Part shown: piece by piece, positions 43,732-52,392 of the stretch
Layout: each line of letters starts with the position of its first letter
Numbering within the stretch: position 1 is the stretch's first letter
From: JBOGTC01 sp050692055
GTDB lineage: Bacteria > Chloroflexota > Limnocylindria > QHBO01
DNA length: 64,000 nt
Reading direction: 5' to 3'
NCBI GenBank assembly: GCA_050692055.1
Contig: JBOGTC010000013.1
Coordinates: 1-64,000, forward strand
The notes under the pieces: generated by a model
Databases searched by the model: none
What the model saw: the letters and a program-made list of their open reading frames with translations, nothing else
What the model was told of the DNA's origin: nothing
Position numbers and translations under genes: made by a program

Positions 43732-45330
43732 TCAGGGCCGGTGCGTCACGCCCGCCGCCGGGGCGCCCGCCAGGCTCGGCAACGCACCCGATCCGGTGAC
43801 CGGTGAGCGTTCGGGTGCTGGTTCGGCGGCCTCGGCCCGTTCCCGTTCCTTTGCAAGGATCCAGACGGTGACGTTGGCAAGCGCCACCAGCAGCCAGAGG
43901 TAGCGGGCATAGGAAAGGTGCAGGAAGATGCCGGACATGAGGTATGCGGCCAGGCTGAGCTGGAAAGCTGACGCCCAATTCGCATACTCGGCACGCCGTG
44001 ACCGCCAGTAGGCTCGCGTGCGGCTCAGACCGACCCACGTCACCACAATGATCGCGAGGAACAGAGAGAGCCCCAGCAAGCCCAGGTCAGCCGCCATCTC
44101 GGCGTACAGGTTGTGTCCCCGCCGGCTGGTCCCGAAGTGTCTCATTCCGAGGTCATTCGCGACGTCCTGGGAGTACTCGACGAAGTACCGACCCGGCCCG
44201 ACTCCCACGATCGGGTTCTCGAAGAAGGTGACGAGGGCGGCGACGTTCGAGGTCGCTCGGCCGAGGATTGCCCCATCGGGGTCCTCTCCGGAGTCCGACA
44301 CGAGGCCGGCGACTCCGGTGAGCGTTTCGAGGCGCTCGACGAACTCGGGCGCGACGAGGGGAACCGAGATCGCTGCAACGAGCGTCAGCGCGAGCGCGTG
44401 CTTGAGCCTGATGTGGCGCATCAGCACGGCGAGGCCCACGACACCAACGAACGCGACGGCGGCGCCGCGCGAGAAGGTGAGGAGCATACCGGTCAGGATC
44501 AGGAAGCCGGCCACGACGGTCGCCGCACGCAGCCACCGCGAGCGCGTACTCAGGAACGCGAACGCCGCCAGCGGTAGCAGCACGATCATGATCTGGGCGT
44601 AGCGGTTCTTCGAGCCGATCGGCCCGCCGAGCCGCGGGCGCAACCCCTCCTCCACGACCTCCTCATCGGACGCCTCGCCACTCTGCGCAAAACCCCCGTA
44701 GTAGTTCTCGTAGGTTCCCGTCACCTCCTGGAAGAGCGACAGGCCGCCCATGAGCGTGCCCGCCAAGAGCAGCACGGCGATCGCCCAACGCACCATCTCC
44801 GGCGTCCGGATCGCGTTGACGACGAGTATGAAGAGGAGCATGCCTTCGGCGACATAGATGCCCATCCAAGCGGCCGAGGCGCGGACATCCGCCGAGAGGA
44901 GCGATGAGAGCATCTGCGCTCCCAGGAAGGCGATCATCAGGGGGAAGACCCTGGTCAGAACGACCTCCTGGCGGCGGATCAGGACATACCCCACGGCGGG
45001 CAGGCCGATCAGGACCGGTGACATGGCCGCCACCACGGTGGGCACCCCGTGGAAGTGCATCGCGACCACCGGCACGTTCGTATAGAAGATGAACAGGAAG
45101 AGGAGGATCGAGAGCCGCGGGTTGGCGATGAGCACGCCACCGGCGAACAGGAGCACGGATCCGAGCAAGAACGGCAGCGGGCTCTCGGCGAAGGCGATCG
45201 CGCCTCCCAGGACGGCAGCCATGGCGAGGCAGGCAACGGCGAGGAGAAGGCGGCCCCCGCGCCTGCGCTGCGTCGGGCTGACGGCGGGCAGCGGCAGGGC
45301 GGCGGGCAGCGACGGGGCGCCGGCGCTCAC
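43732..45330 (-). CDS. O-antigen ligase / Wzy-type polymerase family membrane protein
   Basis: A 532-residue protein with about 11-12 predicted membrane helices and a large loop near residues 345-415. That loop includes NPIVGVGPGRYF and GTSRRGHNLYAEMAADLGLLG, the H-x-x-Y...G pattern of the WaaL/Wzy (PF04932) family. It would polymerise or transfer lipid-linked repeat units at the outer face of the membrane. GTG at 45330 overlaps the stop of the GT2 gene. It is the last gene of the 51.2-43.7 kb minus-strand operon, 3 bp from the convergent kinase gene. Confidence 0.88.
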   Translation of the reverse strand: MSAGAPSLPAALPLPAVSPTQRRRGGRLLLAVACLAMAAVLGGAIAFAESPLPFLLGSVLLFAGGVLIANPRLSILLFLFIFYTNVPVVAMHFHGVPTVVAAMSPVLIGLPAVGYVLIRRQEVVLTRVFPLMIAFLGAQMLSSLLSADVRASAAWMGIYVAEGMLLFILVVNAIRTPEMVRWAIAVLLLAGTLMGGLSLFQEVTGTYENYYGGFAQSGEASDEEVVEEGLRPRLGGPIGSKNRYAQIMIVLLPLAAFAFLSTRSRWLRAATVVAGFLILTGMLLTFSRGAAVAFVGVVGLAVLMRHIRLKHALALTLVAAISVPLVAPEFVERLETLTGVAGLVSDSGEDPDGAILGRATSNVAALVTFFENPIVGVGPGRYFVEYSQDVANDLGMRHFGTSRRGHNLYAEMAADLGLLGLSLFLAIIVVTWVGLSRTRAYWRSRRAEYANWASAFQLSLAAYLMSGIFLHLSYARYLWLLVALANVTVWILAKERERAEAAEPAPERSPVTGSGALPSLAGAPAAGVTHRP

Positions 45331-47375
45331 TTCGCGGTCCTCTCCGTGTCACGCGCCACATAGTCGTACCGGCCGGGGGGATCTCGGACCTCCCTGAGCG
45401 TGTGTTGGGCGGCGTCGCTCCGGACAGGCAGGGTCCGCACGTTGTAGCGCAGCCGATAGCGCAGGTAGCGCAACAGCTTCACCCAGCCGCCGCGGAACAT
45501 GCGACCGGAGGTGAGCACGGTCATCTCCCGTGATCCGGAATACGCGATCTGGGCGCGTATCGCACGCATCGCAGGCCCCACATTCAGATCATCGGCCAGT
45601 ACCCCACGATCGTACAGCTCCAGCATGAGGCTGCGCTGCACGCCATAGTTGCTGCCGCGAGTGGTCGGGATGCGAAGGATCACGCGCTTGACCCAGCGTG
45701 CAAGGTGGTGAGCCCAGATCCTGGCGCGAACCGACCACTTCGGCAGGAAGTCGACGTAGTCGACGCGGGAGTAGGCCAAACCGGCGCCGGCATCAAACCG
45801 TGCCACGTACCAGTCCAGCAGGGCTGTGGGATCCGGAATCCGGCAATCTGCATCAAACAGGATGATGCGCTCACCGCGCGCCGCGCGCACGCCTGGCAGC
45901 CGTGCCGCCAGGCAGATCGCCTCCCCGGTTCGCCGCTCCAGCACGGGAATGGCAAGCACGGTTGCACCGAGCGACCTGAGCTCCTCGATCTCGTTCGGCG
46001 GCTCGCCGGGCGGATAGTTGTTCACCACCAGCACGATCTCGAACGCGTGCCGCCCCCGGTAGCGGCCAAGGTCAGCCAGCAGGCGAAGGACGTTCTCGAG
46101 GTCGCCGCGCGCGTTCACGGGCACCACGATGGAGGCGTCCACAGCCCCGCCGGCCCGGCCGCGGAGGCGCCCCATCGCTGTCTGCAGATCCAGCGGCTGC
46201 TCCTCCGGCGCGTCGCTCCGCGGCGGCGCGGCTCTGCTCGACCGATTCGTCTCCCAGCGATCGACCTGACGGCCGAGCACGAGGTTCAGGGCGGCGCGCA
46301 GCGCGGCCGCGTTGACGAGGATGAAGAACGCGGGAAGGGCCAGCAGGCGGCTGCGCCCCAGCCGTCCTCTGCCGGCCGCGAGGCCCGCCACGCCCAGCAC
46401 GTAGAACGCAACCTGCCCGATCGTCATGGCACGGTAGATGATGCCCCTTCTCCACAAGATTGGCGAGGCCACGGCCAGAAGGACCAGCGGCACGGCCACC
46501 AGGCGCCGCAGCAGCTTGTGAGAGGCGAGCTGGACGGCATAAAAGCCGTAGCGGAGCGGATCGAGCAAGCTGCGGCGGACCAGGATGCCGCGGAGCCCGC
46601 GGGTCATGACCCGCACCTTGCGGTCGAACTCGTGCTGGCTGCTGGGCGCCACCGCTTCGTAGGCAACGGCGTCGTGAGCGAAGACCAGGCGATATCCCTG
46701 GGCCACCACTGCCGTGGAGGTGGCAAAGTCGTCGGTGACACCGCTGGGAACCGGTGAGAAGGCCGAACGGCGGATGGCGTAGATGGCGCCGGTGGCGGAG
46801 ATTGCACTCCCGGCCCGGCTCTCCGCTCTCTTCAGCAGCCTGTCGAAGCTCCAGTAGCTGCGCTCGCCCTCCCCGTAGGCCGACGGGCCGTCGGCTCGGT
46901 AAACCTGATCGCCGGCGACGCCGCCCACGCTCGGATCCGCCAGCGGTCGGGTGAGGGCGCGGAGCGCATGGGGCGCGAAGATGCTGTTTGCGTCCGAGAA
47001 GACGAGGATCTCGCCGCGGGCCACGTCGACCGCGGCATTCAGTGCCGCCGCCTTGCCCACTCGTGGCATCGCCACCAGGCGCACGCCCTCTGGCTCGAAG
47101 CGCCGCACAACGGTCTCCGTCTCATCGTCCGATCCATCGGAGGCGACCACGATCTCGAGGCAGTCGCGCGGGTAGTCCAGCGCGAGCAGGTTCGTCAGCT
47201 TCGCGCCGATGCTGGCCTCCTCGTTGTGCGCGGCCACGATCACGGTGATCGATGGCGTGATCGGGGCGGATCGGTACGGCCTGGGCCGCAGCAGGGCGCG
47301 GGCAAAGACCACAACCGGGAAGATGAGGTAGGTGTAGACGATGGTCGCCAGCGCCGACCAGAACAGCGCCCGCAT
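45327..47375 (-). CDS. Double-domain glycosyltransferase family 2 membrane protein
   Basis: A 682-residue protein. An N-terminal membrane helix leads into a first GT2 domain (SITVIVAAHNEE, VASDGSDDETE, FSDANSIFAP, with GVTDDF acting as the acid motif). Several membrane helices follow at residues about 280-370, as in processive synthases. A second GT2 domain of about 280 residues comes next (ASIVVPVNARGDLENVLRLL, FEIVLVVNNYPPG, ILFDADCRIPDP). Single GT2 enzymes are about half this size, so this is a natural fusion of two transferases. It overlaps its neighbours at both ends (ATGA and GTGA). Confidence 0.85.
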   Translation of the reverse strand: MRALFWSALATIVYTYLIFPVVVFARALLRPRPYRSAPITPSITVIVAAHNEEASIGAKLTNLLALDYPRDCLEIVVASDGSDDETETVVRRFEPEGVRLVAMPRVGKAAALNAAVDVARGEILVFSDANSIFAPHALRALTRPLADPSVGGVAGDQVYRADGPSAYGEGERSYWSFDRLLKRAESRAGSAISATGAIYAIRRSAFSPVPSGVTDDFATSTAVVAQGYRLVFAHDAVAYEAVAPSSQHEFDRKVRVMTRGLRGILVRRSLLDPLRYGFYAVQLASHKLLRRLVAVPLVLLAVASPILWRRGIIYRAMTIGQVAFYVLGVAGLAAGRGRLGRSRLLALPAFFILVNAAALRAALNLVLGRQVDRWETNRSSRAAPPRSDAPEEQPLDLQTAMGRLRGRAGGAVDASIVVPVNARGDLENVLRLLADLGRYRGRHAFEIVLVVNNYPPGEPPNEIEELRSLGATVLAIPVLERRTGEAICLAARLPGVRAARGERIILFDADCRIPDPTALLDWYVARFDAGAGLAYSRVDYVDFLPKWSVRARIWAHHLARWVKRVILRIPTTRGSNYGVQRSLMLELYDRGVLADDLNVGPAMRAIRAQIAYSGSREMTVLTSGRMFRGGWVKLLRYLRYRLRYNVRTLPVRSDAAQHTLREVRDPPGRYDYVARDTERTAK

Positions 47376-48649
47376 CAGGCGGCCTCCACGCGGGTGAACC
47401 GCCGGGCAAGCGCGGCGGCGTTGGTGGCCACGTCAAACTCGCGCCGCACCTTCTCGCGTCCGGCGCTGCCCAGCCGCTGGCCGAGCTGCGGCTCGTCGTG
47501 AAGGCGTCGGAGGGCCGAGGCCAGCCCGGTTGCGTCGCGTGGAGGCACGAGCAGCCCGCTGACGCCGTCCTCGACCAGCTCCGGGATCCCTGACAGCTCG
47601 CTGGCAACCACCGGGATGCCGCTGCTCATCGCCTCCATGAGCACGACGGGAATGCCCTCCCGCTTTCCACCGGCCGTCGGCACGCTGGGCGTCACGAGCA
47701 CGTCGGACTGTCGGAGCGCCTCGGCGATCTCGCCGCGCGTGCGCTGGCCCTCGAAGCGGATCCGGTCCCCCACGCCGGCGTCCCGTGCCTGACGCACCAG
47801 CGCCGCGCGGTCGGCGCCGTCGCCGATGAGCCGGCAGACGAAGTCGATCCCCGCCTCGGCGAGCTGCCGGCAGGCTTCAACCAGGAAGGTCTGGCCCTTC
47901 ACCTCGTGCAGGGTTCCCACCGAGATGATGGTGAAGGCTTGATTGCGTGGTCGTTCGGCAGGCCGGAACATCGACGTCTCCACCCCGCAGTGAATGACGA
48001 CGAGCTTGTCCCGCCACTGCTCGCCGCACTCCGTCAGGATGAGCTGCCGGTTGTAATCAGAGATCGGCACCACGAAGGCCGCCTCCGCAACCTTCTCGCA
48101 CAGCATGTGACGGTCGACGTGGAGATCGGACCCGTGCGCCGTGAAGCTGTAGGTGATGCCGGTGAGCCGCTGGATGATGAAGCCGGCGGCGGCGGGATGG
48201 CTGGCGAAATGACAGTGAACGTGCGTGATTCGATCCTCAGCCATGAGGCGGGCGGCGTGGGCGACCTTCGGAAAGATCCCCAGCGCTCCACCCAGGAAGT
48301 TCAGGCTGCCCCACGTACCGCGGATCACGTCGCGCAGGGCGCGCAGGTAGGCGCGCGGCCGCCGCCTCAGGAAGTGCAGCTGGCTTCGGAGGATCGCCAT
48401 CGATATGAACGGCAGGTAGTGTGCGCGCTCCACCAGCGCCACGGCCTCGGGCTGCACGATGGCCTCCCGTTCGCGCAACAGCGGGTAGAGCTCGACCCGG
48501 ACGCCAGATCCCTCCATCGCCAGGATCTCGTACAGGATGAACGTCTCGGTCAGCTTGGGGAAGCGCGACATGATGTAGGCGACCCGGGGATGCCCGTCGT
48601 CAAGCGGCGTGCCCGATCGGCTGTCCTCAGCGCGGTCGCCTCGGCTCAT
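47375..48649 (-). CDS. Glycosyltransferase family 4
   Basis: A 424-residue GT-B glycosyltransferase. Acceptor lobe: RVAYIMSRFPKLTETFIL, VHCHFASHPAAAG, SFTAHGSDL. Donor lobe: SVGTLHEVKGQTFLVEA, LIGDGADRAALV, and KREGIPVVLMEAMSSGIPVVAS near residue 320. The MSRFPKLTETFI opening is characteristic of colanic-acid-type (WcaL/AmsK-like) transferases. The ATG at 48649 overlaps the galE stop (ATGA), and its own stop overlaps the GT2 start, so it is fully coupled within the operon. Confidence 0.9.
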   Translation of the reverse strand: MSRGDRAEDSRSGTPLDDGHPRVAYIMSRFPKLTETFILYEILAMEGSGVRVELYPLLREREAIVQPEAVALVERAHYLPFISMAILRSQLHFLRRRPRAYLRALRDVIRGTWGSLNFLGGALGIFPKVAHAARLMAEDRITHVHCHFASHPAAAGFIIQRLTGITYSFTAHGSDLHVDRHMLCEKVAEAAFVVPISDYNRQLILTECGEQWRDKLVVIHCGVETSMFRPAERPRNQAFTIISVGTLHEVKGQTFLVEACRQLAEAGIDFVCRLIGDGADRAALVRQARDAGVGDRIRFEGQRTRGEIAEALRQSDVLVTPSVPTAGGKREGIPVVLMEAMSSGIPVVASELSGIPELVEDGVSGLLVPPRDATGLASALRRLHDEPQLGQRLGSAGREKVRREFDVATNAAALARRFTRVEAA

Positions 48650-49668
48650 TGCGCCGACCGCTGTACCAGGTTCCGGGCGATCGCCACGTCGTCGAAGCCG
48701 TTCGGGTGCGTGGAGTGCCACCGCCATGCCGACTCGATGATCTCCTCCAGCCCGAAGCGGGGCGACCAGCCGAGCTCTGACCGTGCGCGCCCGTTGTCGG
48801 CCCAGATCGCGGCCGGATCGCCCGGCCGGCGCTCCGCGTCCTGGACCACGATCCGGCGCCCGCTTACGCGCTCGGTCATGGCAATCACCTCGCGGACTGA
48901 CGCACCGCGGCCTGTCCCGAGATTGAGCGTCGTCGAGGTGCCGTCGGCTGCGAGATGGTCGAGCGCGAGGGCATGCGCATCGGCGAGGTCAACGACGTGG
49001 ATGTAGTCCCTGATGGCCGAGCCATCGGCCGTCGGATAGTCTGAGCCGAAGACCTGGACGCTCGGCGCGACACCCATGGCCGCCTTCATCACGACCGGCA
49101 CGAGGTTCGCGGCATTGGCCCAGTTCTCACCGATCGACCCATCCAGGGCAGCGCCGGCGGCATTGAAGTACCGCAGGCTGACGTGGCGGAGACCGCGACA
49201 GGCATCGAGCCAATGCAGCATCCGCTCGATGAGCAGCTTGCTCTCGCCGTAGGGATTCTCCGGCCGCAGCTCACTCTCCTCGTCGACCGGCTGGCGGTCG
49301 GGCGTTCCATAGACCGCGCATGACGACGAGAAGACGAGCATCCGAACGTCAGCTCGCAGCATCGCGTCCAAGAGCACGAGAGTCTTGCTGACGTTGTTCT
49401 CGAAGTAGCGCACCGGCTCCCGGAGCGACTCATCCACCGCCTTGTTCCCGGCGAAGTGGACGACGGCGTCTATCCGCTCGGATTGAAACAGTCGATCCAA
49501 TCGCTCTCGGTCGCCCATGTCAGCGACCACCAGGGGGGTTTCGCCGATGGAGGCCGGGTGGCCGTGCTCGAGCGAGTCCAGGACGATGACCGCGTCGCCT
49601 CGACTCTCCAGGCACCGAACGGTATGCGATCCGATGTAGCCGGCTCCGCCGGTGACGAGCACGCGCAT
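48646..49668 (-). CDS. galE: UDP-glucose 4-epimerase
   Basis: A 340-residue extended SDR that interconverts UDP-glucose and UDP-galactose. The NAD motif is TGGAGYIGSH, followed by FAGNKAVDESLREP, SSSCAVYG, PYGESK (catalytic Tyr and Lys) and RYFNAAGA. SAIRDYIHVVDLADAH is diagnostic for GalE. Length and motifs are typical throughout. ATG 49668 begins MRVLVTGG; it lies 10 bp after the Wzz-type gene and its stop overlaps the GT4 start. It supplies galactose-type donors to the cluster. Confidence 0.94.
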   Translation of the reverse strand: MRVLVTGGAGYIGSHTVRCLESRGDAVIVLDSLEHGHPASIGETPLVVADMGDRERLDRLFQSERIDAVVHFAGNKAVDESLREPVRYFENNVSKTLVLLDAMLRADVRMLVFSSSCAVYGTPDRQPVDEESELRPENPYGESKLLIERMLHWLDACRGLRHVSLRYFNAAGAALDGSIGENWANAANLVPVVMKAAMGVAPSVQVFGSDYPTADGSAIRDYIHVVDLADAHALALDHLAADGTSTTLNLGTGRGASVREVIAMTERVSGRRIVVQDAERRPGDPAAIWADNGRARSELGWSPRFGLEEIIESAWRWHSTHPNGFDDVAIARNLVQRSAQ

Positions 49669-49678
49669 ACCCGTGCCG

Positions 49679-51157
49679 TTACTCAGCCGGACGGTTGTCC
49701 GGAAGGCGGCCGCCCGACACGGCGTCACGGCGCTGTTCGTCGATGCCGCGCCCGCTCGCTGCGGCCGACCGTGTCGCGCTCGCCGCCTGCCTCACGGCCA
49801 CCGGCGCCCCGAGGTCCGGCCTCATTTGCGCGCCGGCCGGCCGTCTCGAACCAGCGCGTGCGTCGCTCTTGCGGAGCGCCTGCCGACCGTCCTGCAGGAT
49901 CGTGCCAACGAGATTGGCCCCCACCAGCCGCAGGCTGTCGACGGCATACACGACGTTGTGTCGCTTCGACTCGCCTCGGTGGGCGGTGAGGACCGTGCTG
50001 TCCACAATGCCCGCCCACATCAGCGTGCTTGCCGAAAGGTGGATGGGAGCCGAGTTCACGATGATGAGGTCCGCACGCGCGGCGACCAGGTCGAGGATCT
50101 GGCGCGCGTGTCCCGCATCGACCAGGTCAGCATGCCTGCTCAGTCCGTACGGCAGCACGACGACATCCGGCGCCTGGTGGTGCAACGCGTCGTCCAGCAC
50201 GTCGGGGCCTCCCGCGAGCAGATCGGTGAGGCCAACGCGACCGTCGAGGCGCAGGAGCCTGGTGATCTCTCGCCGTTCTGCATTCGCATCCACCAGCGCG
50301 ACGCGCTTTCCGCTGCGAGCGAAGGCCGCGGCGAGGTTGGCCGCAACCTCACCGCTGCCGTCGTGGGTCTGTGCCCCGACGACGAGCAGACGTTCCTTCG
50401 AATGGTCACCGGCCGCGAAGGCGAGCTTCGTGGTGATCAACCGATAGGCGATAGCGGCACGCGAGTCGGGTGCCGCCTCGACGATGAGCGGGTTGGCGGA
50501 CCGCAGGCGTCGGGGGCGGGACAGGTCGGCAGTGCCGAGCAGGGGCACCGGCGCCGCCTGCGCCAGGTCGTACGACTCCATGACCGCATCGCTGAAGTAC
50601 TCGATGAGCAGCAGCAGCACGATGGCGCCCAACAGGCCCGCGAAGACCGCCAGCCCGACGATGAGCGAGATCTGCGGCGCAACCGGCGAGCTGGGGACCT
50701 CGGCCGGCTCGAGCAACAGCGGCGCACCGTCCGGGCGGCTGAGGCTCTGAGATGTGATGAGCTCGAGCTGGTCGAAGAGCGCGTTCGCGATCGCGGCCGC
50801 GAGCTCGGGATCGCCGTGCTCGGCGGTGATGGTCAGGAGTCGGGTCGTGGTGTCGGCCGTGGCGCGCACCGTCGGCCGCAGCTGGCGCGGCTCGATGGAG
50901 AGCCCCAGCTGCTCGATCGTGCCCTCCAGCAGCGGTTGGCTGGCGATCAGCTCGCCGTAGGTCTGCACGTGAAGCGACGCGGCCCGCAGCGTCTCGGCAT
51001 CAGCGTTGATCGGTCCGATGAGAACGCGCGAGCGGGACTCGTATGTCGGCGGTATCTGCGACGCCACAAAGTAACCGGCAAGCCCCGCCACCCATCCCGC
51101 GATGATCAGCGTCCACAGCCATCGCCTCGCCATGGCGACATAGCGCGTCAGTTCCAA
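49679..51157 (-). CDS. Wzz-type chain-length protein fused to a degenerate BY-kinase-like domain
   Basis: A 492-residue inner-membrane protein. The first membrane helix is at about 14-35 (WLWTLIIAGWVAGLAGYFVAS), followed by a Wzz periplasmic-type domain (YESRSRVLIGP), a second helix at about 163-185, and a cytoplasmic ParA/CpsD-like ATPase fold. The Walker A region reads GAQTHDGSGEVAANLAA, without the GKS/T, and Walker A' reads LVDANAE rather than DAD. No Tyr cluster is seen at the C-terminus. Kinase activity is therefore doubtful. TTG at 51157 follows GGGGAGGAG at ideal spacing. It controls EPS length and export by homology. Confidence 0.83.
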   Translation of the reverse strand: MELTRYVAMARRWLWTLIIAGWVAGLAGYFVASQIPPTYESRSRVLIGPINADAETLRAASLHVQTYGELIASQPLLEGTIEQLGLSIEPRQLRPTVRATADTTTRLLTITAEHGDPELAAAIANALFDQLELITSQSLSRPDGAPLLLEPAEVPSSPVAPQISLIVGLAVFAGLLGAIVLLLLIEYFSDAVMESYDLAQAAPVPLLGTADLSRPRRLRSANPLIVEAAPDSRAAIAYRLITTKLAFAAGDHSKERLLVVGAQTHDGSGEVAANLAAAFARSGKRVALVDANAERREITRLLRLDGRVGLTDLLAGGPDVLDDALHHQAPDVVVLPYGLSRHADLVDAGHARQILDLVAARADLIIVNSAPIHLSASTLMWAGIVDSTVLTAHRGESKRHNVVYAVDSLRLVGANLVGTILQDGRQALRKSDARAGSRRPAGAQMRPDLGAPVAVRQAASATRSAAASGRGIDEQRRDAVSGGRLPDNRPAE

Positions 51158-51245
51158 GTGACTCCTCCCCGGGCCAATACCAACCGTCTGTGCCTAGAGC
51201 ATAGGCGGCGCGGACCGAGTTGGGAAGCCGCGGTGGTGCCTACGC

Positions 51246-52286
51246 TCAACGACCTATGTTTGCGCGGCGCCCCAATCGAGCCGACCAGGCCAGCGCACCG
51301 AGCTGCAGGCGCAGCACGGGCAGAGCAGAGCGGCCTCCCACATTGATCCGCCGCATGCGCAGCCAGTCGGGTCGCGAGACGTCGTTGCTGCCCCGCTGGG
51401 TGGTGAAGGCGATCTGGAAGCCGGACCTTCGGACCGCAGCAACCGCCGTGGCATCCGCGCCACCTGCAGGATACGCGAAGACCGGGCTGGTGGGACCGAG
51501 CTCTCGCTCGAGATCAGCCAGCGACCCGCCGATCTCGTCTTCCAGGGCTCCGGGCGGCAGGCGATCCAATCGGGCATGCGTGCGTGAGTGCGGCAGCACC
51601 GCCAGGCCCTGCGCCGCGAGATCCCGCAGCTGCGCCCACGTCAGTACGGCGTTCGACGATGCTGCGGCACCGAGCTCGGCGATCCATCGGTCCGCCAGCG
51701 CCATGGCTTCCTCGTGCGGGAGTCGATGGAGCTTCGTCCGAAGCGTCCGATAGGCGATCAGCCTGTCATCGTGACTCCGAAGCCCGAGCGCTGCCGCGCC
51801 GCCGTCGCGAAGGGTGGGCCGGCGCGTCGTCATGAGGGCGTGATAGAGCCTGTCCCACCAGAAGCCTCGGACCGCTGCACCGGGATAGGCGGTCGGAACG
51901 AACACCGCTGCCGGCACGCCATGGCGACGGAGCGTCGGCCAGGCGTGCTCTGCCAGGTCGCGGTACGCATCATCGATCGTGAGCAGCAGGCTCCTGCGCG
52001 GCGGGCGACCCCGGCCCTGTCGTACATCAAGGAGATCGCTGATCGAGATGATCTCGTAGTGCTGCTTCAGGAAGGTGATCTGGGCATCGAACTGGTCCGG
52101 CGTCGCGCTGATCAGCCCGGGGTACAGCTCGGGCCGATGATCGGGCTCGTCGACTCGGTGATAGGTGAGCACCGAGACGATGTCTCGAGATGGCGGCGCG
52201 ACTCTCTCGAGCGTCGCGGCCAGCCATGCCACCGCCTGGTGGTCAGACACGCGCGAAACCAGTCCCTTGATCACGTCTCCGTCCAT
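51246..52286 (-). CDS. Polysaccharide deacetylase (carbohydrate esterase 4 family)
   Basis: A 346-residue NodB-homology enzyme that removes N- or O-acetyl groups from glycans. Motif 1 reads LLLTIDDAYRDL (TFDD-type, near residue 100). Motif 2 reads LPHSRTHARL (H-x-x-x-H metal ligands). The C-terminal part continues FAYPAGGAD and GFQIAFTTQRG. SVLTYHRVDEP precedes the domain. No clear signal peptide was seen from ATG 52286, so its location is uncertain. It lies 88 bp upstream of the Wzz-type gene on the same strand, and deacetylation of the EPS is the likely role. Confidence 0.85.
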   Translation of the reverse strand: MDGDVIKGLVSRVSDHQAVAWLAATLERVAPPSRDIVSVLTYHRVDEPDHRPELYPGLISATPDQFDAQITFLKQHYEIISISDLLDVRQGRGRPPRRSLLLTIDDAYRDLAEHAWPTLRRHGVPAAVFVPTAYPGAAVRGFWWDRLYHALMTTRRPTLRDGGAAALGLRSHDDRLIAYRTLRTKLHRLPHEEAMALADRWIAELGAAASSNAVLTWAQLRDLAAQGLAVLPHSRTHARLDRLPPGALEDEIGGSLADLERELGPTSPVFAYPAGGADATAVAAVRRSGFQIAFTTQRGSNDVSRPDWLRMRRINVGGRSALPVLRLQLGALAWSARLGRRANIGR

Positions 52287-52392
52287 AACAAGCAGCAGCC
52301 GTGAGCGGCTGCCGGTAAGGGGTCGCGATAACTCCGTGGCTGAGCGTAAGCATATACTCCGCGGCATCGAACGCCCGTACGCATCCTGAGCT

